A stretch of DNA of 38,142 nucleotides. It comes from Rhodospirillales bacterium (GTDB lineage Bacteria; Pseudomonadota; Alphaproteobacteria; Acetobacterales; Acetobacteraceae). Under the pieces are notes generated by a model. That model was not told the DNA's origin. It did no database searches and worked only from the letters and a program-made list of their open reading frames with translations. Of the stretch, positions 1-10,122 are shown piece after piece (the first letter of the stretch is position 1; every line of letters begins with the position of its first letter). Location: positions 1 through 38,142 of the forward strand of contig JAFKLG010000104.1 in assembly GCA_017304945.1 (NCBI GenBank), in the 5' to 3' direction. Made by a program: the position numbers and the translations under genes.

Positions 1-612
1 GGCGAGGAGCGATCCGTCGGGGTTGAACGCCAGGCTGGTCACGGCGTCGGAATGGCCCGTCGGGTTGCGCCGATCGGGGTCTTCGTTGCGTTTGGGATCG
101 TCGTTCAGGAGCAGGGCGAAATGGTCGCAGTCATACGTGAGCGTGACGATCCCGCGCGGGCAGAGCGCCTTCCACCCCTCGCGGTAGCGGCGCGCGGCCG
201 GCGTGTCGGGGAGGCCGAGCGGGTTGGCGGTGCGCGCCATGCCGCAAGTGCCGCGCAGGAAGTGGCGCTTGTTGGTGAACTCGGCGGGCAGGTCGGGCAG
301 CTTGCTGCCGCCGGTCCCGGTGCCGGTCGGGTCGCCGCCCTGCGCCATGAAGCCCTCGATCACGCGGTGGAACGGGGTGTTGTCGTAGAACCCCTCGCGC
401 GTCAGCAGCTTGATGCGCTCCACATGCTTGGGCGCAAGGTCGGGGAACATCTGGATCACGACCCGCCCCTGCTTGAGGTCCATGTACAGCGTGTTCTCGG
501 GGTCGAGCTGCGGCTGTGCGTTTGCGGTTTCGCCCATCAGGGTTCCCTTCACCAAGGTTGCGATCGCGAGGCTCGAGGGTACGAAACCCCCAAGCAGGGT
601 ACGGCGTTGCAT
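1..612 (-). CDS. Cyclophilin-type peptidyl-prolyl isomerase N-terminal half running into WD40-like sequence (partial, window edge)
   Basis: The frame starts with ATG at 612 behind a GGAGG ribosome site and stays open to the window edge (204 codons). Residues 1-33 look like an export signal (MQRRTLLGGF...); a second Met at residue 26 (MGETANAQ) could give a cytosolic form. Residues 38-131 are a cyclophilin: LYMDLKQGRVVIQM, the active-site FHRVIEGFMAQGGD and the GMARTANP segment. Family members then continue into a SQFF(I/V) strand and the rest of the barrel. Here, after about residue 131 (near base 221), the sequence is unrelated, and residues 187-204 (GHSDAVTSLAFNPDGSLLA) read as a WD40 blade. 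The cyclophilin fold is therefore incomplete in what is visible, so isomerase activity is doubtful. The gene lies 32 nt after coaD, probably in the gyrA-coaD operon. It could be a true fusion, a deletion joining two genes, or an assembly join. Confidence 0.75.
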   Translation of the reverse strand, partial: MQRRTLLGGFVPSSLAIATLVKGTLMGETANAQPQLDPENTLYMDLKQGRVVIQMFPDLAPKHVERIKLLTREGFYDNTPFHRVIEGFMAQGGDPTGTGTGGSKLPDLPAEFTNKRHFLRGTCGMARTANPLGLPDTPAARRYREGWKALCPRGIVTLTYDCDHFALLLNDDPKRNEDPDRRNPTGHSDAVTSLAFNPDGSLLA

Positions 613-644
613 GGCCCCTCCGGGAGATGCGGCGATGCGAGAGG

Positions 645-1164
645 TCAGCCGCGGATCCGCTGCAGCACGCGCTGCAGGGTCAGCGGCGGCACGAAGGAGG
701 TGATGTCGCCGCCCAGCATCGCGACCTCCTTCACCAGGCGAGAGGCGATGAACTGGTGCCGCTCACTGGCCATCAGGAACACCGTCTCGATGTCGGGCGC
801 CATGCGGTAGTTCATGCCTGCCATCTGGAACTCATAGTCGAAATCCGACACCGCGCGCAGGCCGCGCACGATCATGCTCGCGCCGATCTTACGGGCGAAG
901 TCGATCAGCAGCGTGTCGAACGGCATCACCTCGATCACCATGCCGTTCTTGTCGGCGATCGGCGCGATCTCGGCGGTCACCAGCTCGACCCGCTCCTCGA
1001 TCGCGAACAGCGGGCCCTTGCCGCTGTTGATGGCCACACCGACCACCAGCTTGTCGAGCTGGCGCGCGGCGCGGCCGATGATGTCGAGATGGCCGTTGGT
1101 GACCGGGTCGAACGTGCCCGGATAAAGGCCGATGCGGCGCTTGTGCCCTGCGTCGGTCGTGCGG

Positions 1165-1172
<8 letters not shown>
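645..1172 (-). CDS. coaD: Pantetheine-phosphate adenylyltransferase (CoaD)
   Basis: CoaD transfers AMP from ATP to 4'-phosphopantetheine, the penultimate step of coenzyme A synthesis, in the cytosol. The 175-residue length is slightly above the family norm (about 160-170). Near the N-terminus is the nucleotidyltransferase motif GTFDPVTNGHLD (residues 19-30, HxGH-type), then INSGKGPLF, the MIVRGLRAVSDFDYEFQM substrate region, and the C-terminal IASRLVKEVAMLGGD motif, which is the alphaproteobacterial form of ISSxxVKE. I chose ATG at 1172 because a GAGGAAGGA ribosome site sits just upstream and the longer frame back to 1274 lies inside gyrA. It overlaps the gyrA stop by 8 nt (ATGGCTGA), which suggests translational coupling. 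The cyclophilin frame follows 32 nt downstream. Confidence 0.96.
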
Positions 1173-4059
<2,887 letters not shown>

Positions 4060-4518
4060 GCTGGGCTCTGTCGGTTCAGCGGGACGGCCGGAAGGCCAGC
4101 CCCGAACGGCGCTGCGTCATGGGCGCTAGATAGGCTGATTCTGCCGGCAAGGCGAGAGCCGGCCCCAGGGAGGGCTACCGGAGGGCTACCGGAGCGCCTT
4201 CGGAACGCCACCGGAGGGCTGGGAGGGCGCCGTGGCGTCGTCTGGGGCGGGGTTGCTCCCGAGCTGAATCCGGATCGCTAGGAGGACATCGACGCCGCCG
4301 CCCGGTCGATCCCAAGCAGATTGTCCGTGAGGCTCGGGCTCATGTGCAGGCCACCTCGTCCGAAGACCGGGCACACCATCGAACTGGGACGCTTAACGGA
4401 CTATGAATCCGATCCACGCCCCGGCAGGAAAACACATCGATTTCTCAGACACATGCCGACGCAGGCATCCGGACCTAGGCCCGCCCGGATGCAGCAGCCG
4501 ACGAGGTGTCCTCGGTCG
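4060..4518. other. Intergenic region between gyrA and mvaB
   Basis: This 459-nt stretch should contain the gyrA promoter, but I could not pick a confident -35/-10 pair. Short open frames here have no ribosome sites or recognisable domains. The one structured element is a run of degenerate 11-bp tandem repeats at 4170-4224. Composition between about 4380 and 4460 is less GC-rich than the flanking genes. No RNA gene or terminator stood out. Confidence 0.5.
4170..4224. repeat. Five degenerate 11-bp tandem repeats
   Basis: Five consecutive 11-bp units can be read: GAGGGCTACCG twice exactly, then GAGCGCCTTCG, GAACGCCACCG and GAGGGCTGGGA. The unit length is not a multiple of three, which argues against coding. 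It lies about 110-165 bp upstream of the gyrA start and may be a slippage-derived minisatellite or, less likely, a binding array. No function is assigned. Confidence 0.6.
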
Positions 4519-5442
4519 TCAGGCGGCCTTGCGGAACGTCGGCGGCAGCCCCGCCTTGGCGAGCTGCCCCTGCATCGGCTCTGCCGGCAAACCCTCGTGC
4601 AGCACCCTCCGCGCCTCGAACAGCTTCTCCAGGTCGATGCCGGTCTGGAACCCCATGCTCTCGAGCATGAACACCAGGTCCTCGGTCACCACGTTGCCCG
4701 ACGCCCCGGGCGCGTAGGGGCAGCCGCCCAGGCCGGCCAGGCAGGAATCGAAGGCGCGGATGCCCTCCTCCAGCCCCGCCAGCGCATTGGCGACGCCGAG
4801 GCCGCAGGTATCGTGCAGGTGCAGACCGTAGAGGACCGGCCCGATCGCCTCGCGTGTCGCGCGCACGACTTCCTTCACCTGCGCGGGATGCGCGTAGCCG
4901 ACGGTGTCGGCCAGCATGATCTCGTCCACCCCGGCGTCGGCCAGCCCCTTGGCCATTGCGACGGTCTGCGCGGTCGTCACCACCCCGTCGATCGAGCAGC
5001 CAAAGGCGGTGGAGCAGCCGGCCACCACGGGCACCTTGCGCGGCTGCGCCTTCAGCCAGGCCATGATCTCCCGCATCATCTCGATCGACTCCGCGGGGGC
5101 ACGGTTCAGGTTGGCGCGGCTGTGCCCCTCGCTCACCGAGACGGGGATGCTGATCTTATGCACACCCGCATTGTACGCATTCTGCACGCCCCGCAGGTTC
5201 GGCGCGAGCGCCTGGACGGTCAGGCCCGGCACTTCGGCCAGCACCCGAGAGACGATCTCGGGCGTGTCGGAAAGCTGCGGGATCACGCGCGGCGGGACGA
5301 AGCTGCCCACCTCGATCTCCCGTACACCGGCGGCGGCGATCGACTTGATCCAGCGGACCTTGTCGTCCGTCGTCATGCGGGTCTTGGCGATCTGCAGGCC
5401 GTCGCGCGGGCCGACCTCGCAAATGGAGACGAATGTGCTCAT
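4519..5442 (-). CDS. mvaB: Hydroxymethylglutaryl-CoA lyase
   Basis: HMG-CoA lyase cleaves 3-hydroxy-3-methylglutaryl-CoA to acetoacetate and acetyl-CoA, the last step of leucine degradation. The 307-residue protein is normal for the family. It is a TIM-barrel enzyme of the HMGL-like/DRE metallolyase group: EVGPRDGLQ near the N-terminus supplies the metal- and substrate-binding Asp/Arg, the HLHDTCG segment supplies metal-binding histidines, and the C-terminal GLGGCPYAPGASGN loop contains the signature catalytic Cys. I chose ATG at 5442 (MSTFVSICEVGPRDG) because family members begin just before this motif and an AGAGGA ribosome site precedes it; the frame extends to 5655 without homology. It stands alone, with no other leucine-degradation gene visible, and is divergent from the RND efflux genes. 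Confidence 0.95.
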   Translation of the reverse strand: MSTFVSICEVGPRDGLQIAKTRMTTDDKVRWIKSIAAAGVREIEVGSFVPPRVIPQLSDTPEIVSRVLAEVPGLTVQALAPNLRGVQNAYNAGVHKISIPVSVSEGHSRANLNRAPAESIEMMREIMAWLKAQPRKVPVVAGCSTAFGCSIDGVVTTAQTVAMAKGLADAGVDEIMLADTVGYAHPAQVKEVVRATREAIGPVLYGLHLHDTCGLGVANALAGLEEGIRAFDSCLAGLGGCPYAPGASGNVVTEDLVFMLESMGFQTGIDLEKLFEARRVLHEGLPAEPMQGQLAKAGLPPTFRKAA

Positions 5443-5548
5443 GGGGGATCCTCTCGGACGTTCCCGAACCCGAGTACGGGCTCTGTCGTGAATGGGGCCG
5501 GTGGGCACCTCCGCCCTAAGGTGCGACGCGTCCCGCGACCACGCAAGA

Positions 5549-5577
5549 CCGACGCGCACGACGCCCTCGCGCGTCGG
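5549..5577. promoter_or_regulatory. Inverted repeat in the mvaB / RND efflux divergent region
   Basis: CCGACGCGC (5549-5557) and GCGCGTCGG (5569-5577) are perfect 9-bp arms separated by 11 nt. The repeat lies between two divergent starts and just upstream of a plausible -35 for the efflux genes, so a repressor or activator site is possible. GC-rich DNA forms such repeats by chance, and no regulator gene is adjacent. Confidence 0.35.
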
Positions 5578-5605
5578 ACAAACGCCTGACTGAACGGGTC
5601 GGTCA

Positions 5606-5633
5606 TTGACGGGCGCGGTGCCGCTTTCTATTG
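5606..5633 (+). promoter_or_regulatory. Candidate sigma-70-type promoter for the RND efflux operon
   Basis: TTGACG (5606-5611) matches the -35 consensus at five of six bases. It is followed after 15-16 nt by TCTATT/CTATTG, a weak -10. This is one of the few AT-richer spots in the gap and lies about 70-95 nt before the adaptor start at 5700. Confidence 0.35.
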
Positions 5634-5699
5634 CCAGCCTGCGTCGCGTCCCCACTTACGTCCCGCGCCCTGCAGGCGCGACCAACCGAGGATCGCCGA

Positions 5700-6857
5700 A
5701 TGTCGCCGCGCCTGCCGATGCTCCTGCTCGCCCTCTCGCTGCTCGGGCTCGTCCCGGCTGCCCACGCGCAGGCGCCCGGAGGCCCGCCCGCCGTCGGGAT
5801 CGCGCGGGTCGAGAAGAAGGCGGTCACCGAAACCTCCGAGTTCGTCGGCCGCGTCCAGGCAATCGACCGCGTCGCGCTCACCGCCCGCGTCACCGCCTTC
5901 CTCGAGGAGCGGCTGTTCACCGAAGGGACCGAGGTGCAGCAGGGCGACCTGCTCTACAAGCTCGAGCGCGGCCCGTTCGAAGCCGCCGTCTCTCAGCAGG
6001 AGGCGGCCGTGGCGGACGCCTCGGCGCGGCTCACCAACGCCAACATCCAGCTCTCGCGCGCGCAGTCGCTGCTGAACACACCGGCCGGGCAGCGCTCCTC
6101 CGTGGACGATGCGCTCGCCAACCAGCGCTCCCAGGCGGCGCAGCTCATGTCGGCACAGGCGCAGCTCAAGGCGGCGCAGATCAACCTCGCCTACACCGAG
6201 ATCCGCGCGCCGGTCGCCGGCAAGATCAGCCGCACCGCGATCACCGTCGGCAACGTCGTCTCCCCCAGCTCCGGCTCGCTCGCGACGATCGTCAGCCAGG
6301 ATCCGATGTACGTGCTGTTCCCGGTGGCGACGCGGGTCCAGGATGAGCTCCGGAAGCGCTATGCCGATCGCGGCGGCCTGTCCGCCGCGGTGGTGCGGCT
6401 GCGCTTCGCGGACGGCTCGACCTACGGGCAGGAAGGCAAGATCGACTACGTCGATCCGACCGTCGCCACCAACACCGACACGGTGCTGATCCGCGCCAAG
6501 ATCGGCAACCCGCCGCGACGCCCCGTGCAGCCGGGTGAGCCGGTGGACCGCCAGCTCATCGACGGGGAGTTCGTCACCGTGCTCGTGGAAGGCATGCAGC
6601 CGATCCAGGCGCTGGGCATTCCGCGCCGCGCGGTGCTGTCCGACCAGCAGGGCGACTACGTGTACGTCGTCGGCGCGGACAACAAGGTGGAGCAGCGGCG
6701 CATCCATCTCGGCCAGTCCACCCCCAGCACCGCCGTGGTCGACACCGGCCTGAAGGAAGGCGAGATGGTCGTGGTCGACGGGATCCAGCGTGTCCGGCCG
6801 GGCATCACCGTCTCGCCGGGCCCATCGAGCCCGCCGCCCGCCGGTCCCAGCCGCTAA
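5700..6857 (+). CDS. RND efflux periplasmic adaptor (membrane fusion) subunit, AcrA/MexA type
   Basis: This protein links an inner-membrane RND pump to an outer-membrane channel in the periplasm. It is 385 residues. Residues 1-23 are a cleavable signal (MSPRLPMLLLALSLLGLVPAAHA) with no lipobox Cys, so it is probably not a lipoprotein like AcrA. After a beta/barrel-sandwich strand (FVGRVQAIDRVALTARV) comes an alanine/glutamine-rich coiled-coil hairpin, then YTEIRAPVAGKISRTAITVG, the typical lipoyl-domain return strand, and then beta-barrel and membrane-proximal domains ending in a proline/serine tail. ATG at 5700 is preferred over an upstream in-frame ATG at 5631, because it begins the signal peptide and has GAGG upstream. 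The pump gene follows after 16 nt. No outer-membrane factor or local regulator is encoded nearby. Confidence 0.93.
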   Translation: MSPRLPMLLLALSLLGLVPAAHAQAPGGPPAVGIARVEKKAVTETSEFVGRVQAIDRVALTARVTAFLEERLFTEGTEVQQGDLLYKLERGPFEAAVSQQEAAVADASARLTNANIQLSRAQSLLNTPAGQRSSVDDALANQRSQAAQLMSAQAQLKAAQINLAYTEIRAPVAGKISRTAITVGNVVSPSSGSLATIVSQDPMYVLFPVATRVQDELRKRYADRGGLSAAVVRLRFADGSTYGQEGKIDYVDPTVATNTDTVLIRAKIGNPPRRPVQPGEPVDRQLIDGEFVTVLVEGMQPIQALGIPRRAVLSDQQGDYVYVVGADNKVEQRRIHLGQSTPSTAVVDTGLKEGEMVVVDGIQRVRPGITVSPGPSSPPPAGPSR

Positions 6858-6873
6858 CCGGAGCCCAGACCGG

Positions 6874-9800
6874 ATGATCTCCGCCGTCTTCGTCGATCGC
6901 CCGCGGCTTGCGATCGTCATCGCCATCCTGATGACGCTTGCGGGCGTGCTGTCGCTCGAGCGCATCCCGGTCGCCCAGTTCCCGGACATCGTGCCGCCGC
7001 AGGTCAGCGTCGCCACCACCTATCCCGGCGCCTCGGCCGCGGTGGTGGAGGCGACGGTCGCGCAGCCGCTGGAAGCGCAGATCGTCGGCGTCGACAAGAT
7101 GATCTACATGAAGTCCAACAGCGGCAACGACGGCAGCTACGGGCTGACCGTGACGTTCGCGCTGGGGACCGACCCCGACATTGCCACCGTCAACGTCAAC
7201 AACCGCGTGCAGCAGGCGCTCGCCAAGCTGCCGGCCGAGGTGCAGCGGCAGGGGCTGACGGTGCGCAAGCGCTCGTCCGCGATCCTGGAGTTCCTGCAGT
7301 TCTACTCCGAGGGCGGCAAGCAGGACCCGCTGTTCATCAGCAACTACGTCACCATCAACGTGCTCGACCGGCTCGCGCGCACGCCCGGCGTCGGCGACGC
7401 CACGCTGTTCGGCAAGCTCGACTACTCGATGCGCATCTGGTTCGACACCGGCCGGCTGACCAGCCTCGGCCTCGCCCCGTCCGACGTGGTGGCGGCGATC
7501 CAGGCGCAGAACGTGCAGGCGCCCGTGGGGCGGCTGGGCGCGCGGCCGACCAGCGACGCGACCCAGTTCCAGCTCAACGTGCAGACGCAAGGCCGGCTCA
7601 CCACCCCCGAGCAGTTCAACGACATCGTCGTCCGCGCCAACCCGGACGGATCGGTGCTGCGCGTGAAGGACGTCGCGCGGGTCGAGCTGGGGGCGGCGAA
7701 CATGGACACGGAGAGCCGGCTGAACGGCAATCCGGCGGTCTCGATCGGTCTCTATCTCTCGCCGGGCGCCAACGCCGTGCAGACCTCGGCCCGCGTGCAG
7801 GCGGCGCTGAACGAGCTCTCCACCCGCTTCCCCGAGGGATTGAAGGCGCGCGTCTTCTACGACAGCAGCTCGTTCGTCTCCGCGACGATCGACGAGGTGA
7901 TCTGGACCCTGGCGATCGCCTTCGCCCTGGTCGTCGTCGTCGTCTACCTGTTCCTCGGCAGCCTGCGCGCGACGATCATCCCGGTGGTCGCGGTGCCGGT
8001 CAGCCTGATCGGCACCTTCGCGATCCTGCTGCTCGCCGGATTTTCCGCCAACACGATTTCCCTGCTCGCCATGGTTCTCGGCATCGGCGTGGTCGTCGAC
8101 GACGCCATCGTGGTGGTGGAGAACGTCGAACGCGTGATGGAGGAGGAGCCGGACCTCCCGCCCAAGGAGGCCACCAAGAAGGCAATGGCGCAGATCACCG
8201 GCCCGGTGATCGCGATCACGCTCGTGCTGCTGTCGGTGTTCGTGCCGATCGCCTTCATTCCCGGCGTGTCCGGCTCCCTGTTCCGGCAGTTCGCGGTGAC
8301 GATCAGCGTCTCCATGCTGCTCTCGGCGGTGAACGCGCTGACCCTCTCGCCGGCCTTGTGCGGCGTGTTCATGCGCCATCGCGGCAAGCCGCGCGGGCCG
8401 ATGCGCTACGTGCTGGGCGGCATCGACCGCGTGCGCAACGGCTACTCCGCCGTCGTGCAGCGGCTGCTGCGCTTCTCGGTTCTGGCCGTGGTGCTGATCG
8501 CCGCGGCGGGCGCCGGCATCTACCTGGTCGGCAAGAAGACGCCGACGGGCTTCCTGCCCGAGGAAGACCAGGGGGCGTTCTTCATCTCGGTGCAGCTACC
8601 GGACGGCGCCTCGGTCAATCGGACGCGTGATGTCATCAAGCATCTCGAGAGCCTGGTGCAGCCGATGCCCCAGGTCGAGGGCGTGCTCTCGATCGTCGGC
8701 TTCTCCCTGCTCGACGGGGTCAACGAGCCGAACGCCGCGTTCGTGGTCGTGCGCCTGAAGCCGTTCGAGGATCGCCAGGCCGCCGCCGATCGCGCCCAGG
8801 CGGTGATCGGGCGCGTCTTCGGGGCTGCCCAGCAGATCCGATCCGCGATCGTGTTCCCCTTCAACCTGCCGCCGATCATCGGCCTCTCGACCAGCGGTGG
8901 TTTCGAGTACCAGCTCGAGAACCTCGAGGGCCGCGATCCGAACGAAATGGCCAGCGTGATGCAGGGGCTGATCGGGGCGGCGAACCAGGATCCGCGGCTC
9001 GCCCGCGTGTTCGGCACGTTCACCGCCTCCAACCCGTCGATCTGGCTGAACATCGACCGCGAGAAGGCGCAGGCGCTGGGCCTGTCCATGGCCGACGTGT
9101 TCAGTACGCTGCAGGACACGCTGGGCGGGTACTACATCAACGACTTCAACCTGTATGGCCGCACCTGGCAGGTGAACATCCAGGCCGAAGCCGCCGACCG
9201 CGCCGACGTCTCCGCGCTGAACCGCATCTACGTGCGCAATCGCGGCGGCGAAATGGTGCCGCTGCGCGCCATCGCCGATGTCAGCGTGACCCTCGGCCCG
9301 CAGGTGATCAGTCGCTACAACAACTACCGCGCCGTCACGATCAATGGCGGCCCCTCGCCCGGCACGTCGTCCGGCGATGCGCTCGCGGCCATGGAGCAGA
9401 TCTCCAAGGCCACGCTGCCGCCGGGCTACGCGTTCGAATGGTCCGGCACGGCGTATCAGGAGAAGGCGGCGTCGGGGCAGACCGGGGCGATCCTCGCGCT
9501 CGCGGTGCTGTTCGCCTACCTCTTCCTGGTGGCGCTCTACGAGAGCTGGATGATCCCGATCCCGGTGCTGCTCTCGGTGACGATCGGCGTGCTGGGTGCG
9601 TTCATCGGGCTGCTGATATCGGGGCTCGCGCTCGACCTCTACGCGCAGATCGGCATGGTCGTGCTGATCGCGCTCGCGGCGAAGAACGGCATCCTGATCG
9701 TGGAGTTCGCCAAGGAGCAGCGCGAGGCCGGCCACTCCATCCAGGAGGCCGCGATGCTCGGCGCACGACTGCGAATCCGCGCCGTGCTGATGACGTCGAT

Positions 9801-10008
9801 CGCGTTCATCTTCGGCCTGATCCCGCTGGTCTGGGCCGAGGGCGCGGCGATGCTCAGCCGCCGCGGCGTCGGCACCGCGGTGTTCGCCGGCATGATCGCC
9901 GCGAGCACGATCGGCGTGTTCCTGATCCCGATGCTGTACGTGGTGTTCCAGCAGACGCGCGAACGGACGAAGGCGGCATTCCACCGCAAGCCGGCCGGAG
10001 GGCACTGA
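6874..10008 (+). CDS. RND multidrug efflux transporter, AcrB/MexB (HAE1) type permease
   Basis: This is a proton-driven trimeric inner-membrane pump that expels hydrophobic compounds through the adaptor encoded just upstream. At 1044 residues it has the usual length. It shows the N-terminal transmembrane helix MISAVFVDRPRLAIVIAIL, two large periplasmic loops and two blocks of transmembrane helices. The proton-relay residues are present: Asp409-Asp410 in GVVVDDAIVVVENVERVM (TM4) and Lys937 in LAAKNGILIVEFAKE (TM10). SFIPGVSG-like and FLPEEDQGAFF segments are also typical of the HAE1 group. The start ATG at 6874 is supported by this conserved first helix; an in-frame upstream extension runs inside the adaptor gene. 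Substrates cannot be told from sequence. A strong hairpin spans the stop codon. Confidence 0.97.
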   Translation: MISAVFVDRPRLAIVIAILMTLAGVLSLERIPVAQFPDIVPPQVSVATTYPGASAAVVEATVAQPLEAQIVGVDKMIYMKSNSGNDGSYGLTVTFALGTDPDIATVNVNNRVQQALAKLPAEVQRQGLTVRKRSSAILEFLQFYSEGGKQDPLFISNYVTINVLDRLARTPGVGDATLFGKLDYSMRIWFDTGRLTSLGLAPSDVVAAIQAQNVQAPVGRLGARPTSDATQFQLNVQTQGRLTTPEQFNDIVVRANPDGSVLRVKDVARVELGAANMDTESRLNGNPAVSIGLYLSPGANAVQTSARVQAALNELSTRFPEGLKARVFYDSSSFVSATIDEVIWTLAIAFALVVVVVYLFLGSLRATIIPVVAVPVSLIGTFAILLLAGFSANTISLLAMVLGIGVVVDDAIVVVENVERVMEEEPDLPPKEATKKAMAQITGPVIAITLVLLSVFVPIAFIPGVSGSLFRQFAVTISVSMLLSAVNALTLSPALCGVFMRHRGKPRGPMRYVLGGIDRVRNGYSAVVQRLLRFSVLAVVLIAAAGAGIYLVGKKTPTGFLPEEDQGAFFISVQLPDGASVNRTRDVIKHLESLVQPMPQVEGVLSIVGFSLLDGVNEPNAAFVVVRLKPFEDRQAAADRAQAVIGRVFGAAQQIRSAIVFPFNLPPIIGLSTSGGFEYQLENLEGRDPNEMASVMQGLIGAANQDPRLARVFGTFTASNPSIWLNIDREKAQALGLSMADVFSTLQDTLGGYYINDFNLYGRTWQVNIQAEAADRADVSALNRIYVRNRGGEMVPLRAIADVSVTLGPQVISRYNNYRAVTINGGPSPGTSSGDALAAMEQISKATLPPGYAFEWSGTAYQEKAASGQTGAILALAVLFAYLFLVALYESWMIPIPVLLSVTIGVLGAFIGLLISGLALDLYAQIGMVVLIALAAKNGILIVEFAKEQREAGHSIQEAAMLGARLRIRAVLMTSIAFIFGLIPLVWAEGAAMLSRRGVGTAVFAGMIAASTIGVFLIPMLYVVFQQTRERTKAAFHRKPAGGH

Positions 10009-10017
10009 CCCTCCGGC
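9994..10017 (+). terminator. Hairpin spanning the RND pump stop codon
   Basis: GCCGGAGGG (9994-10002) and CCCTCCGGC (10009-10017) form a perfect 9-bp stem with a 6-nt loop, CACTGA, that contains the TGA stop. No T-run follows, so it is not a classical intrinsic terminator. It may still end or protect the mRNA between these convergent genes. Confidence 0.4.
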
Positions 10018-10038
10018 GCGCGAGACCGCCGCGGCCGA

Positions 10039-10085
10039 GCCGGCCAGGGTTGGCGGCGCGGGCAAGCCGGACAGGGTTGGCGGCG
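10039..10085. repeat. 27-bp-period direct repeat, two copies
   Basis: GCCGGCCAGGGTTGGCGGCG begins at 10039 and recurs with one mismatch (GCCGGACAGG...) at 10066, a 27-bp period. It lies in the short gap between the convergent RND pump and frc genes. It is probably a local duplication; no function is assigned. Confidence 0.5.
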
Positions 10086-10122
10086 AGAGGTCTGCCGCCC
10101 GCCCTGCCCTCCGTCGCCCCGC

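Noticed and set aside
4186..4374. Small minus-strand open frame upstream of gyrA
   Set aside because: No ribosome site, no recognisable motif, and it overlaps the 11-bp repeat array.
5628..7019. Open frame on the minus strand across the RND adaptor
   Set aside because: Composition is antisense-like (His/Arg/Asp rich), with no ribosome site; the plus-strand adaptor is well supported.
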